Positions 25,601 through 33,178 are shown, numbered from the stretch's first letter. The stretch: 39,382 nt of DNA from Firmicutes bacterium UBA6132 (GCA_002435835.1 DIVM01000180.1:1-39382), one strand, 5' to 3'. Notes: generated from the sequence alone by a model not told the origin. Made by a program: numbers and translations.

Positions 25601-27495
25601 ATGATGATTTAATAAATTTAAGGAATATGTTTAATGATAAAAGCGTTTATATTGTAGTTGGTAGTGATGTTATTATTAATGCGTCTGCTTACAAACAAAG
25701 ACCGACTAAAACATCAATCCACAGTTTTAATCATGTTGTATTTAAAAGAGTTGTTCAAGATACGTCTGTAAGTTCAAATAAGAAATTTGAAGATTCTAAA
25801 AATAGAATTAAAGGTCAAGTTATTGAACTTTCTCTACCTGTATATTTAGAAGATATAAGTTCAACTCAAATAAGGGATAATATAGACAACAATAGGGATA
25901 TATCTAATTTAATTGATCCTATGGCTCAAAGTTTTATATATGATAAAAACCTGTATTTAAGGGAACCACAATATAAAAGTATTTTAAAAGCTAAACCATT
26001 TAATGTTGAAATAGTAGAAGACATAAGTAAAAATATAGTTGATGAAATCGGACATTATATTTTCATGCATACAAATTTATATGAAAATATTGGTGAAAAG
26101 TTAATTTCGAAAAAAATAAGCTTAGTAGTTATAAGAGATGGTAAAAATTCTAATAAACTGATAGGATTTGCAGCTTTTCATAATATTAGCTCTTCAGAAA
26201 TATTTACTGAATTTAAAAGTGAATATATTGCAAATTATTTAAGAGAGCATACATCAGGACGAATTGTTATAATAGATGGAATATATATTAGTCCAGGAAC
26301 TGTTTATGATAATCTTGAGCAAATAATACTTACAGAAACATTAGCACATTGTTTAAAGAATGATTTCACATATGCTTTATATTTTAATACAATGCTAAAA
26401 AATAATTCGGAAGTAGTTTATGAAACTTTAGAGCATCAAGGTTTTGAAAAATTAGTTGATAATAAATTAAACATGTCTGTTTATCATGTAGATATGAAAT
26501 TTCCAATATGTTTAACACTTAATCTTGAATCTTTTATAAAAGAACCGTTAAGTAATAATAAAAAAGTTCATGAAGCAATAGTAACTTCAAGAAAATTATT
26601 GCAAAAAGCAATGACAAAACTTTATAAAGGAAATTTAGTTTTATCATTTGACAATGATATGATAAATCAAACTTTGATACAGAAGGTTTGTGAATTAAAT
26701 AAAGTTACTGATGAAGAACAAACACCAAGAGTTTTAGGAGAAAGCATGTGTGTACCTTTTGGTAATATATTAAAAGGTATGGTAGTTCCAAATACAGTTA
26801 CTAAGTCGCTGCATACAGAAAAAGTTTTTGAATCAGATGTAAGACATTTTAAAATAACTGAATATCCTTTTTATTCACCATTACAAAACCAAATGAAAAC
26901 TATTAAATCATTTGACCGACCTGTAATATTGGTTGATGATTTAATGCACAAAGGATATAGAATTAGAATAGTTGAACCACTAGTTAAATCTGAAGATATT
27001 AAAGTACAAAAAATAATAGTGGGAATAATGTCAGGTAGAGGAAAAGATTTAATGGCAATGCAGGAAAGGGATATAGACTGCGCATATTTCATACCAAACT
27101 TAAGAATGTGGTTTAATGAAAATTTAATGTATCCTTTCTTAGGTGGGGATGGCATTACTTCTGGAGAAGAAACACAAACTAATTTAATACCATCTATTAA
27201 CTTAATACTTCCTTATGTTGCCCCTGTATTTATAAGTGGTGCTTCAAATGAAGATATATATAATTTATCCATGGTATGCCTTCAAAATACAAAAAGAATA
27301 CTTAATGCTTTAGAAACTGAATATCAGGAATTATTTGAAAAAAATCTTTCCGTAAAAAGACTGGGAGAAGTATTAATAACACCGAGATTTCCGTTTTTAG
27401 GTAAAAATATTTCATATGATTTAAATATAGAAGCATCAAGCTATTTAGATGTAAGTATCGAAAATTTAGCTAAACTTGAGAGGATAATTAAATGA
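22603..27495 (+). CDS. Giant HD / helical repeat / NMNAT-like / GNAT-like / PRTase-like fusion protein
   Basis: A single uninterrupted 1630-residue frame with GAGG before ATG. Domains in order: an N-terminal helical region; an HD domain (His182, His216-Asp217 in GHDIGKYG, His253/His258, Asp279); a long alpha-helical, HEAT-like stretch (about 340-900); a nucleotidyltransferase resembling NMN/nicotinate-nucleotide adenylyltransferases (PGTFDPFSLSHKG at 929-941, GSD at 1020-1022, ISSTQIR at 1085-1091); a GNAT-like region (about 1135-1285, with IDGIYISPG and LEHQGFEKL); and a phosphoribosyltransferase-like C-terminal domain with the PRPP-loop-like VILVDDLMHKG (1441-1451). No signal peptide is seen. 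The first His of the HxGH motif is Ser936 and the PRPP loop lacks the usual Thr residues, so activity may be altered. The stop overlaps the next ATG by four bases. I know similar clostridial proteins only as uncharacterised; cofactor synthesis or salvage is inference. Confidence 0.75.
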   Translation: MNNRLMLNELHKEILERLTKKEFLKQINMSEEKIQSFIINRKFVNNLLILLSKKKIMCKDVLDLSIEILNTVTTEQPKDWLLYIFQYTLSKSFIGAVKIKLNYKYENASLIYLEILRAILNYEEKNKGFDQFNNFNFLSKEELSATPNSEEYLKFINTFNNNYVYELMRLDREINGYNTLAHTAGVHYVAMHIARQLNKLGMTVDLGLVSGAAAGHDIGKYGCKEEEKSRVAYLHYYYTDLWFTKNKMPNIAHIAVNHSTWDLELETLSLESLILIYADFRVKNKNIENSNKEVKSQMYIYPLQESFQVILKKLDNVDEQKEKRYIRVYEKLKDFENYLIYRGINVDLTTEEPIKKNEKDYAMLNLSEVIENYKYMAITHNTSLMSKLNNEVMFTTMIEAARSEKDWKNIRAYLNILEEYSAYLTQKQKLYTLSFLYELLINREGDIRRQSAKLMGRIIVSFDVEYKKELPTDVSMLVDEEFSSLKLWEKYLGLYIKPDHKITDQHKEWIGYSLRIFVDAVILNCCYKDKDKFIDVFINYYREEQDDYIATLNLLNSLLSVPMKILEPHHAEIIINYAIKALNKQEVEIRLMSVQFLDRVVKQKQDINISLDNVVNYIENFNEEENICINFLKKRIAVNLQINIDIINEYRRYIKSKKNMTSDLFLNNLKAATPWNVKTISIEYIMDNIQDSYSNEVTLLQTATHLCNLVKVTAKESVRNKAGNSLLKLAHLLSIDQRNELAVELIKGLEIDELQFAKYIPEYLGRFVMHLHPKELDEFIIDLNNICKSSNERASSLAINTFGIMVQFYPEYKNRFSELDDLYEKRLVKMLGIVLSGLANHNIQVKQDSFLVIGQNIFGSKILDLNEKHKVFSYVNKKLLTLINEKELGDLFFFNNSSSFNHIYRFISDYNFYNGEFNIQENKNIAFFPGTFDPFSLSHKGIVSEIRNMGFEVYLAVDEFSWSKRVQPRLIRRQIINMSIADELDVYLFPDDIPVNLTNNDDLINLRNMFNDKSVYIVVGSDVIINASAYKQRPTKTSIHSFNHVVFKRVVQDTSVSSNKKFEDSKNRIKGQVIELSLPVYLEDISSTQIRDNIDNNRDISNLIDPMAQSFIYDKNLYLREPQYKSILKAKPFNVEIVEDISKNIVDEIGHYIFMHTNLYENIGEKLISKKISLVVIRDGKNSNKLIGFAAFHNISSSEIFTEFKSEYIANYLREHTSGRIVIIDGIYISPGTVYDNLEQIILTETLAHCLKNDFTYALYFNTMLKNNSEVVYETLEHQGFEKLVDNKLNMSVYHVDMKFPICLTLNLESFIKEPLSNNKKVHEAIVTSRKLLQKAMTKLYKGNLVLSFDNDMINQTLIQKVCELNKVTDEEQTPRVLGESMCVPFGNILKGMVVPNTVTKSLHTEKVFESDVRHFKITEYPFYSPLQNQMKTIKSFDRPVILVDDLMHKGYRIRIVEPLVKSEDIKVQKIIVGIMSGRGKDLMAMQERDIDCAYFIPNLRMWFNENLMYPFLGGDGITSGEETQTNLIPSINLILPYVAPVFISGASNEDIYNLSMVCLQNTKRILNALETEYQELFEKNLSVKRLGEVLITPRFPFLGKNISYDLNIEASSYLDVSIENLAKLERIIK

Positions 27496-28730
27496 TTTAT
27501 TATAAATTTAAAAATAAATTTTTATTTTCTTTAAATGATGAATATAATTATGAAAAAATAACAGAACCGCAGCAAGCTCTTGACAGTTGTCAAGAGCTTT
27601 ACTTCCTTATTAAACTTAATAAAGAAAATTCAAGAAGGGCCTTTGTTATAAACCATGTTTCTGATTTGTTTATTAAAGAAGAAAATCTTGAATTATTAAA
27701 ACTGAATAATGATATAGAAGCAAATGATGATATTTCAGAAAAAATTTTAAATCTAATCCAAAACAGAAAAATTAAAGCTATTAATACTGAATATGAAAAT
27801 TATGAGGAATGTTTTTGTTCAGAAAACTTAAATAAGAAAAAGGTACATTTACTTGCATTAGGAGATGTGGGTAGCACTCTATTAATGGGCTTAAAGCTTT
27901 TAGGAGGAAATTCAATTTCTTCAATTGGTATATTTGACAGAAGCGAAGATAAAATAAAGCGTTATGAATATGAGATGAATCAAACATCACTTCCATTTGA
28001 GTTTGATGAACTTCCTTTAGTGCACGGCATAACAAAAGAAGAATTGTTCGATTGCGATATGTTTTTGTTTTGTGCATCAAAAGGTGTGCCTCCTGTGGGA
28101 GTTGAGGGCATAGATGTAAGAATGGTTCAATTTGAAGAAAATGCTAAGCTCTTAAAAGAATATGCAATTATGGCTGGAGAAGAAAACTTCAAGGGAATTT
28201 TTGCAGTTGTATCAGATCCAGTTGATTTGCTGTGCAAAACAGCTTTGATAGAATCATGCGGTAAACTCTTACCTGAACAAATAAAAGGATATGGACTTGG
28301 TGTAATGAATGCAAGAGCAGCTTATTATGCTAAAAAAGAAGAGAAATTTTCAAGCTATTTAACTGAAGGAAGAGCATTTGGACCTCACGGCAATGATTTA
28401 GTGATTGCAAATAGCATTGAAAATTATGATGATGAGTTATCAAAAGAACTTACAAAGTTAACTGTTGAAGCAAATTTACAAGTAAGAAAAACAGGATTTA
28501 AACCATATATAGCTCCAGCTCTATCATCAGGAGCCATATCAATTATTTATACATTAGAAGGCAAATTTCATTATAGCTCAAATTATGTGGGAGGTGTTTT
28601 CATGGGAACAAAAAATAGAAACACTCCTATGGGTATAGAAATAGAAAAAATCAATATGCCGGAAAAATTATATAAAAGACTTGAAAACACTTATAGAACT
28701 TTGGACGAATTAATGAAAAATTATAAATAA
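27492..28730 (+). CDS. Diverged LDH/MDH-fold dehydrogenase with an N-terminal extension
   Basis: Of 412 residues, the first 115 are an extension unlike LDH. The rest follows the lactate/malate dehydrogenase fold: a nucleotide-binding start at KVHLLALGDVGSTLL (about 118-131), an acidic residue ending strand two (Asp149 in GIFDR, typical of NAD preference), VVSDPVDLL in place of the usual V-x-NPVD, and GRAFGPHGNDLV, which aligns with the G-x-HG segment bearing the catalytic histidine. The first glycine of the usual GxGxxG is Ala122. Catalysis on a 2-hydroxy acid is plausible but not shown. Its start overlaps the giant gene's stop (ATGA), so the two are translationally coupled and probably work together. 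Confidence 0.7.
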   Translation: MIYYKFKNKFLFSLNDEYNYEKITEPQQALDSCQELYFLIKLNKENSRRAFVINHVSDLFIKEENLELLKLNNDIEANDDISEKILNLIQNRKIKAINTEYENYEECFCSENLNKKKVHLLALGDVGSTLLMGLKLLGGNSISSIGIFDRSEDKIKRYEYEMNQTSLPFEFDELPLVHGITKEELFDCDMFLFCASKGVPPVGVEGIDVRMVQFEENAKLLKEYAIMAGEENFKGIFAVVSDPVDLLCKTALIESCGKLLPEQIKGYGLGVMNARAAYYAKKEEKFSSYLTEGRAFGPHGNDLVIANSIENYDDELSKELTKLTVEANLQVRKTGFKPYIAPALSSGAISIIYTLEGKFHYSSNYVGGVFMGTKNRNTPMGIEIEKINMPEKLYKRLENTYRTLDELMKNYK

Positions 28731-28769
28731 ATTAACTGTTAAAGTTTGTTAATTTTTAGAGGAGATTCC

Positions 28770-29831
28770 ATGGAAAAATTGACAGTTTTGCTGCCAGGCG
28801 AAATATCTGACAGGTTAAAAATGATGCTTGAATATTCTTTGAAAAGTTACCACTTTGAAATAATTAAAACAAGCGATGAAATAATTGATTTAAAAAACAA
28901 GCGAATTTTATTTGCTGTTGAATTAAACCAAACAGGAATAAACATAGAACTTTTTAAAATGTTAGAAAAAATAAAACTTGGAGGGGGCAATTTCTTAGAA
29001 GGTTCAGTGGGTAGCATAGTTGTTAACTCAAGCAACGAATTTTTCACAAGAAATATTGCTCGCATGATTATTTTATATGCAAATATGGCAGGTTGTTTGT
29101 TTATTGGAAGACCTTTGTTAGAAGCTACGGGCTCATTAAAAGGCTTCAGCTCATATACGAAAAAATATGATATGGATTTATATGAAGCGTGCGTTAATGA
29201 ATTCAAAAAAACAGTTGAATCACTTGTTGATTTTAAAATAAAACAATTTCAAAAACCAAAAATAATTGCATTGCATGCAAGCAATTATAAAACTTCGAAC
29301 ACATTAGCCCTTTGGCAGATGGTTAAAGAAAATTTAAAAAATCAAAATGTAGAAATAAAAGAAATACATATAGAAAATGGTTCAGTAAAAGACTGCAGAG
29401 GTTGTGTTTATAAAGCATGCAAGCATTTTTCAAAGTATACAAATTGTTTTTACGGAGGAGTAATGGTGGAAGAAGTTTATCCTGCCATTATAGAATCGGA
29501 TATTTTAATAATGCTTTGTCCTAATTACAATGATTCAATCAGCGCTAACATGTCAGCAGTAATAAACCGTTTAACGGCGCTTTTCAGAAAAGTAAAATTT
29601 TATGATAAATATTTGTATTCGGTAATAGTATCAGGTCATTCAGGAAGCGATATAATTGCCGAGCAGCTTATAAGTGCTTTAAACATTAACAAAACATTCA
29701 TGCTGCCACCAAAATTTGCTTTAATGGAAACAGCCAATGATATGGGAGATATTTACAAAATAGAAAATATAGAATTAACGGCAAAGGGTTTTGCTGAAAA
29801 TATAATAAAAACTGTCATAGACAAAACATAA
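28770..29831 (+). CDS. Flavodoxin-fold NAD(P)H/FMN reductase-like protein with a four-cysteine motif
   Basis: I start at ATG 28770 behind AGAGGAG; the frame is open from 28746. The 353-residue protein has an N-terminal domain of about 160 residues that I do not recognise (it includes GSVGSIVVNSSNEFFTRNIARM) and a C-terminal NADPH-dependent FMN reductase-type domain from IIALHASNYKTSNTLA onwards. Four cysteines, Cys209, Cys212, Cys217 and Cys226 (C-x2-C-x4-C-x8-C), lie where iron-sulfur flavoproteins of this family carry a cluster. PNYNDSISANMSAVINRL matches the flavin-site loop. It is the last gene of the three-gene unit and would provide or accept electrons. Partners are unknown. Confidence 0.7.
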   Translation: MEKLTVLLPGEISDRLKMMLEYSLKSYHFEIIKTSDEIIDLKNKRILFAVELNQTGINIELFKMLEKIKLGGGNFLEGSVGSIVVNSSNEFFTRNIARMIILYANMAGCLFIGRPLLEATGSLKGFSSYTKKYDMDLYEACVNEFKKTVESLVDFKIKQFQKPKIIALHASNYKTSNTLALWQMVKENLKNQNVEIKEIHIENGSVKDCRGCVYKACKHFSKYTNCFYGGVMVEEVYPAIIESDILIMLCPNYNDSISANMSAVINRLTALFRKVKFYDKYLYSVIVSGHSGSDIIAEQLISALNINKTFMLPPKFALMETANDMGDIYKIENIELTAKGFAENIIKTVIDKT

Positions 29832-29837
29832 AACACA

Positions 29838-29862
29838 CAACAGCAATCAAAGATTACTTTTG
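29838..29862. repeat. Degenerate copy of the palindromic element
   Basis: CAACAGCAATC at 29838-29848 is identical to 2376-2386 in the transporter operon and is likewise followed by a three-base spacer and GATT. The right arm has decayed (ACTTTTG). It lies directly after the reductase stop codon. The rest of 29832-29929 contains only the NUDIX ribosome-binding site. Confidence 0.4.
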
Positions 29863-29929
29863 ACTCGATAAATTGTTACATTCGTAATAAGTAAGAATAT
29901 TAAATCAAAAATTAAATGGAGGCGCAAAA

Positions 29930-30439
29930 TTGATTAAATTTAGAAATGTAACAACAGCCTTTTTAATGAATAACGAAGATTTTTTATTGATGAAGAGAAG
30001 TGACAATAATAAACGTATGCCGGGCTTCTGGTCTGGGGTTGGAGGGCACTTAGAGAAAGATGAATTAAACAATCCGAGAGCTTCATGCATAAGAGAAATA
30101 TTTGAAGAAACAGGAATAAATGAAAATCAATTAGTAAATTTCAAATTAAAGTATATAGCTATGAGAAGAAGTCATAATTAAACAGTTATAAACTATATAT
30201 ATTTCGGTCAATCATCAACAAGAGATGTTGTTGAAAATGATGAAGGCTCTTTGCACTGGATAAATAAAAAAACTGTTTTAAATCATGCTTTTATAGATGC
30301 ACTAAAATTAACTTTAGCACATTATTTGGAATCAGGAGAGATTATGGAAGATGTTTTAATAGGAGTAGTCAAACTTAATGAAAACAATAATTCAGCAATT
30401 AATTGGAGTGTTTTGCAGGATATGAAAGATATGGTATAG
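29930..30439 (+). pseudogene. NUDIX hydrolase gene interrupted by an in-frame stop codon
   Basis: The TTG start at 29930 follows GGAGG. The first 83 codons encode a NUDIX domain: TAFLMNNEDFLLMKRS, then GVGGHLEKDELNNPRASCIREIFEETGI, a nudix box in which the spacing between the first Glu and Arg-Glu is two residues longer than consensus, as in one known subgroup. After KYIAMRRSHN a TAA stands at 30179-30181, and the same frame continues without interruption as TVINYIYFGQSS...DEGSLHWINKKTVLNHAF to 30439, which is the normal second half of the fold. A single GAA-to-TAA type change explains this. Either the gene is dead, or a shortened or read-through product is made. It may once have hydrolysed a nucleotide linked to the preceding operon. 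Confidence 0.8.
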
Positions 30440-30515
30440 GTATTTCACAGAATATGCTTTATAATTAGTTAAATTAAAAGTGAGGAATCTTTCAGAAAAT
30501 ATTAGGGGGTACGTT

Positions 30516-30878
30516 ATGAAAAGGTTTGTTATTGAATTTGGAATGGGTATAGATTTTCATGGACAAGACGTTACAAATGCTGCTGTGAAAGCTTCTAAGG
30601 ATGCCATTTCTAAAAGTTGTTTAATAGGTTTAAATGAAGTATGTGGATTTACACAAGATAATATTGATGATAACGTAATCATAAATGTTATAATAGCTGT
30701 CTCAAGACCTGAAGAAGTAAATTTAAATGAAGTCGAAAGGTGTTTTCCTGTAGGCAAGGTTAAAGTGGAAGTTGTAAAAGGTGGACTTAAAACTGATGGT
30801 CTTTATTTTACAAAATTTGGAGATAAAGATGATTCAGTTGAAGTTGCAGTTGCTTGTGTAAAAGTAGAAGTAAAATAA
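30516..30878 (+). CDS. Lin0512 family protein
   Basis: The start is ATG 30516 behind AGGGGGT; an upstream in-frame start at 30480 lacks a ribosome-binding site. The 120 residues MKRFVIEFGMGIDFHGQDVTNAA...KDAISKSCLIGLNE match the Lin0512 family, a small alpha/beta protein of unknown function with conserved GxDxHGQD and a strand-rich C-terminal half (VAVACVKVEVK). It stands 53 bases ahead of acoR and may be cotranscribed with it, but no functional link is evident. Confidence 0.85.
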   Translation: MKRFVIEFGMGIDFHGQDVTNAAVKASKDAISKSCLIGLNEVCGFTQDNIDDNVIINVIIAVSRPEEVNLNEVERCFPVGKVKVEVVKGGLKTDGLYFTKFGDKDDSVEVAVACVKVEVK

Positions 30879-30931
30879 ATTCCTTTTCATAGAAATATAA
30901 TTAATAGCTGCTTAAAAAGGAGGGACATTTA

Positions 30932-32884
30932 GTGTCAAATACACTTAAAGAAAATTGGGAGAAGTTTGTAAATGCAAAAGAAACACCAAAAAATGTAAGA
31001 CCTTTGATTTTAGAAGCTTGGGAAAGGTGTGCAAAATTAAAGGTAGATTTTTTGTCTGGGAAGGGTACGAGAGTAAGTGATAATGTCTTAAAAGACAGCC
31101 TGTATAAAAGAAAAGAGCTAATAGAAGTAGCAGGTCCTATAATGAAAGATGTTTTTGAAATAGTTAAAAACACAAGCTATAGCGTAGTATTAACAGATGA
31201 AAAAGGTATAATAATTGATTTAAATATAAATAAAGATTTAGAAAAAAATCATCAACAATTAAATTTTGTTTTAGGTTCAATATGGGACGAAAAAAGTGTA
31301 GGCAACAACGCCATTGGAACCTGCCTTGCTCTTGATAAACCTGTTCAGGTAATTGGTGCTGAACATTATTGCGAGTATCATCACCGTTGGACTTGTTCAG
31401 CTGCACCCATTCACAACAGCAAGGGTGAATTGATAGGATGTTTTGATTTGTCAGGAAAAGCAGAGGACGTGCAAACACATACATATGGTATTGCTGTTTC
31501 AAGTGCTAACAGTATTGAAAAACAATTTACTATATTGGAATCATATAAGCTTCTTGATACAACTTTTGATTCAATTCTTGATGGTTTAATGATTATGAAC
31601 AGCGATTTGAAAATTTATAAATTCAATAATCAGATACCTAACATTTTAAAAATGGAAGATGATGAAATTTACAATGTTAATATTAAGGAAGTATTTAAAG
31701 ATTTTGATATTGTAAACAAAATATTTAACAATAAGCAAAAAATAAAGTACTCTGATATTACATTAATGATTAATGATAAAAAGGTTGAGTGTTCATTAAA
31801 TATTTCTCCAATAATTCTCAGTGATGATGTTATAGGTGCAGTTTTGGTATTAAGAGAAGCTAAACAATTTAGAAAAGAAATAAGTAAATTAGCAGGGTTC
31901 AGAGCAAATTATACTTTCAATAATATTATTACTAAAAATGATAAAATGATAGATTTAATAAATACAACCAAAAAAATAGCAAAGACAAATTGTTCTGTAT
32001 TAATTGAAGCAGAAAGTGGTACTGGTAAGGAACTTTTTGCTCAAGCTATTCACAATGAGAGCAGAAGAAAAGACGGACCTTTTGTTGCGGTTAATTGTTC
32101 TGCTATACCAAAGGAATTATTTGAAAGCGAAATATTTGGATATGAAAGCGGATCTTTCACAGGAGCTTTAAAGGGAGGCAGACCCGGGAAATTTGAGCTG
32201 GCAAATGGTGGAACAATTTTTTTAGATGAAATTGGAGAGGTCCCATTGGAAATGCAGGCTAAGCTTTTGAGAGTACTTGATAACAATAGAGTTGTGCGTG
32301 TAGGCGGAACGTATGAAAGGGATTTAGATGTAAGGGTTGTTTCGGCTACTAATAGAAACTTGATAGATGAGATTTCAAAAGGCTTTTTCAGGCAAGACCT
32401 TTACTATAGGTTAAATGTTATTAATGTAAGAATACCTCCTTTAAGAAAAAGAAAAAACGATATAATAGAACTAGCAAAATTCTTTTTAAATAACTTAAAT
32501 GAAGAAAATGAAAGTTCAAATAAATGCTTCAGCAACAACTTTGAAATAGAGCTTTTAAAACATCCATTGACAGGAAATGTAAGAGAACTTAAAAATATTA
32601 TACAAAGTGCTTATTATTTGGCTGATAAAGATTTAATTGACAGTTATCCTTATGGAAGCAATGTAGAATCTAACGAAACTTACTATATAGAAAGTCAAAA
32701 TAAATATGAATTATCTTCTATTACTTTAAAAGATATTGAAAAGGATAGCATAGTTCAGGCTATTGCAGCTAATAACGGAAATATTAAAAAGGCTGCCGAA
32801 GAATTAAATATAAGCAAGGCAACCATATACAGAAAAATTAAAAGCTATTCTATAGATGTAAACAGCATAAGCAAGCTGGCCTAA
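30932..32884 (+). CDS. acoR: Sigma54-dependent activator of acetoin catabolism, AcoR
   Basis: Enhancer-binding protein that switches on the acetoin dehydrogenase operon downstream. The GTG start at 30932 follows AGGAGG. Its 650 residues hold a GAF-type sensory domain (about 60-215; GSIWDEKSVGNNAIGTCLA is characteristic of AcoR), a PAS domain (about 215-330), an AAA+ sigma54-interaction domain and a Fis-type helix-turn-helix at the C terminus (NIKKAAEELNISKATIYRKI). In the AAA+ domain Walker A reads AESGTGKE (360-367), with Ala for the usual first Gly. The sigma54-contacting loop reads GSFTGA (407-412) instead of GAFTGA; Walker B is GGTIFLDEIGE. Both variants are conservative. The ligand, probably acetoin or a breakdown product, is inferred from family. 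Confidence 0.92.
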   Translation: MSNTLKENWEKFVNAKETPKNVRPLILEAWERCAKLKVDFLSGKGTRVSDNVLKDSLYKRKELIEVAGPIMKDVFEIVKNTSYSVVLTDEKGIIIDLNINKDLEKNHQQLNFVLGSIWDEKSVGNNAIGTCLALDKPVQVIGAEHYCEYHHRWTCSAAPIHNSKGELIGCFDLSGKAEDVQTHTYGIAVSSANSIEKQFTILESYKLLDTTFDSILDGLMIMNSDLKIYKFNNQIPNILKMEDDEIYNVNIKEVFKDFDIVNKIFNNKQKIKYSDITLMINDKKVECSLNISPIILSDDVIGAVLVLREAKQFRKEISKLAGFRANYTFNNIITKNDKMIDLINTTKKIAKTNCSVLIEAESGTGKELFAQAIHNESRRKDGPFVAVNCSAIPKELFESEIFGYESGSFTGALKGGRPGKFELANGGTIFLDEIGEVPLEMQAKLLRVLDNNRVVRVGGTYERDLDVRVVSATNRNLIDEISKGFFRQDLYYRLNVINVRIPPLRKRKNDIIELAKFFLNNLNEENESSNKCFSNNFEIELLKHPLTGNVRELKNIIQSAYYLADKDLIDSYPYGSNVESNETYYIESQNKYELSSITLKDIEKDSIVQAIAANNGNIKKAAEELNISKATIYRKIKSYSIDVNSISKLA

Positions 32885-32896
32885 TTTCTCACATTA

Positions 32897-32938
32897 AATT
32901 CTCAAATTGAGACAAAGTCTCTTTTTGAGAATTTTTTT
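32897..32938 (+). terminator. Terminator of acoR
   Basis: AATTCTCAAA (32897-32906) pairs with TTTGAGAATT (32924-32933), with an inner stem GAGAC/GTCTC around AAA. The run of T residues continues to 32938. Confidence 0.85.
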
Positions 32939-32998
32939 ATTATAAAATTATATAAAAATTAAGAATATAAACTTATGGGAAAAATTTATAAATTAAAA

Positions 32999-33014
32999 CA
33001 TTGAAAATTCAATG
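32999..33014 (+). promoter_or_regulatory. Candidate AcoR-binding site (upstream activating palindrome)
   Basis: CATTGAA-AA-TTCAATG is a perfect seven-base inverted repeat 40 bases upstream of the sigma54 -24 element. Fis-type activators bind such palindromes. Enhancers usually lie further away and only one copy is seen, so the assignment is tentative. Confidence 0.4.
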
Positions 33015-33054
33015 CATAAATAAAAATAATTTTTACATAGAAAAAGTTTAAGTT

Positions 33055-33070
33055 TGGCTATGTTTTTGCT
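33055..33070 (+). promoter_or_regulatory. Sigma54 (-24/-12) promoter of the acetoin dehydrogenase operon
   Basis: TGGC at 33055-33058 and TTGCT at 33066-33070 have exactly the consensus spacing of TGGCAC-N5-TTGCW. It follows the acoR terminator and precedes acoA by about 145 bases. Together with the sigma54 activator gene immediately upstream this is a confident assignment. Confidence 0.85.
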
Positions 33071-33160
33071 TATTATATAGATGAATAAATTAAAAACAAC
33101 TTAAAAATAACTTGAAGAGGAGGAGAAATAAAAAATCACTAAAAAAGGTAAGTTGTTGTT

Positions 33161-33178
33161 AACGTCTTCTTAGACGTT
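33161..33178 (+). other. Hairpin in the acoA leader
   Basis: AACGTCT and AGACGTT form a perfect seven-base stem with a TCTT loop, 35 bases before the acoA start and inside the presumed 5' untranslated region. There is no T-run, so it is not a terminator; mRNA stabilisation or protein binding are possible. A second purine-rich GAGGAGGAG lies upstream (about 33116-33124) without a start codon. Confidence 0.4.

Noticed and set aside
22603..29831. Mobile element or phage origin of the giant-gene cluster
   Set aside because: No integrase, transposase, terminal repeats or change in base composition is visible at either side.
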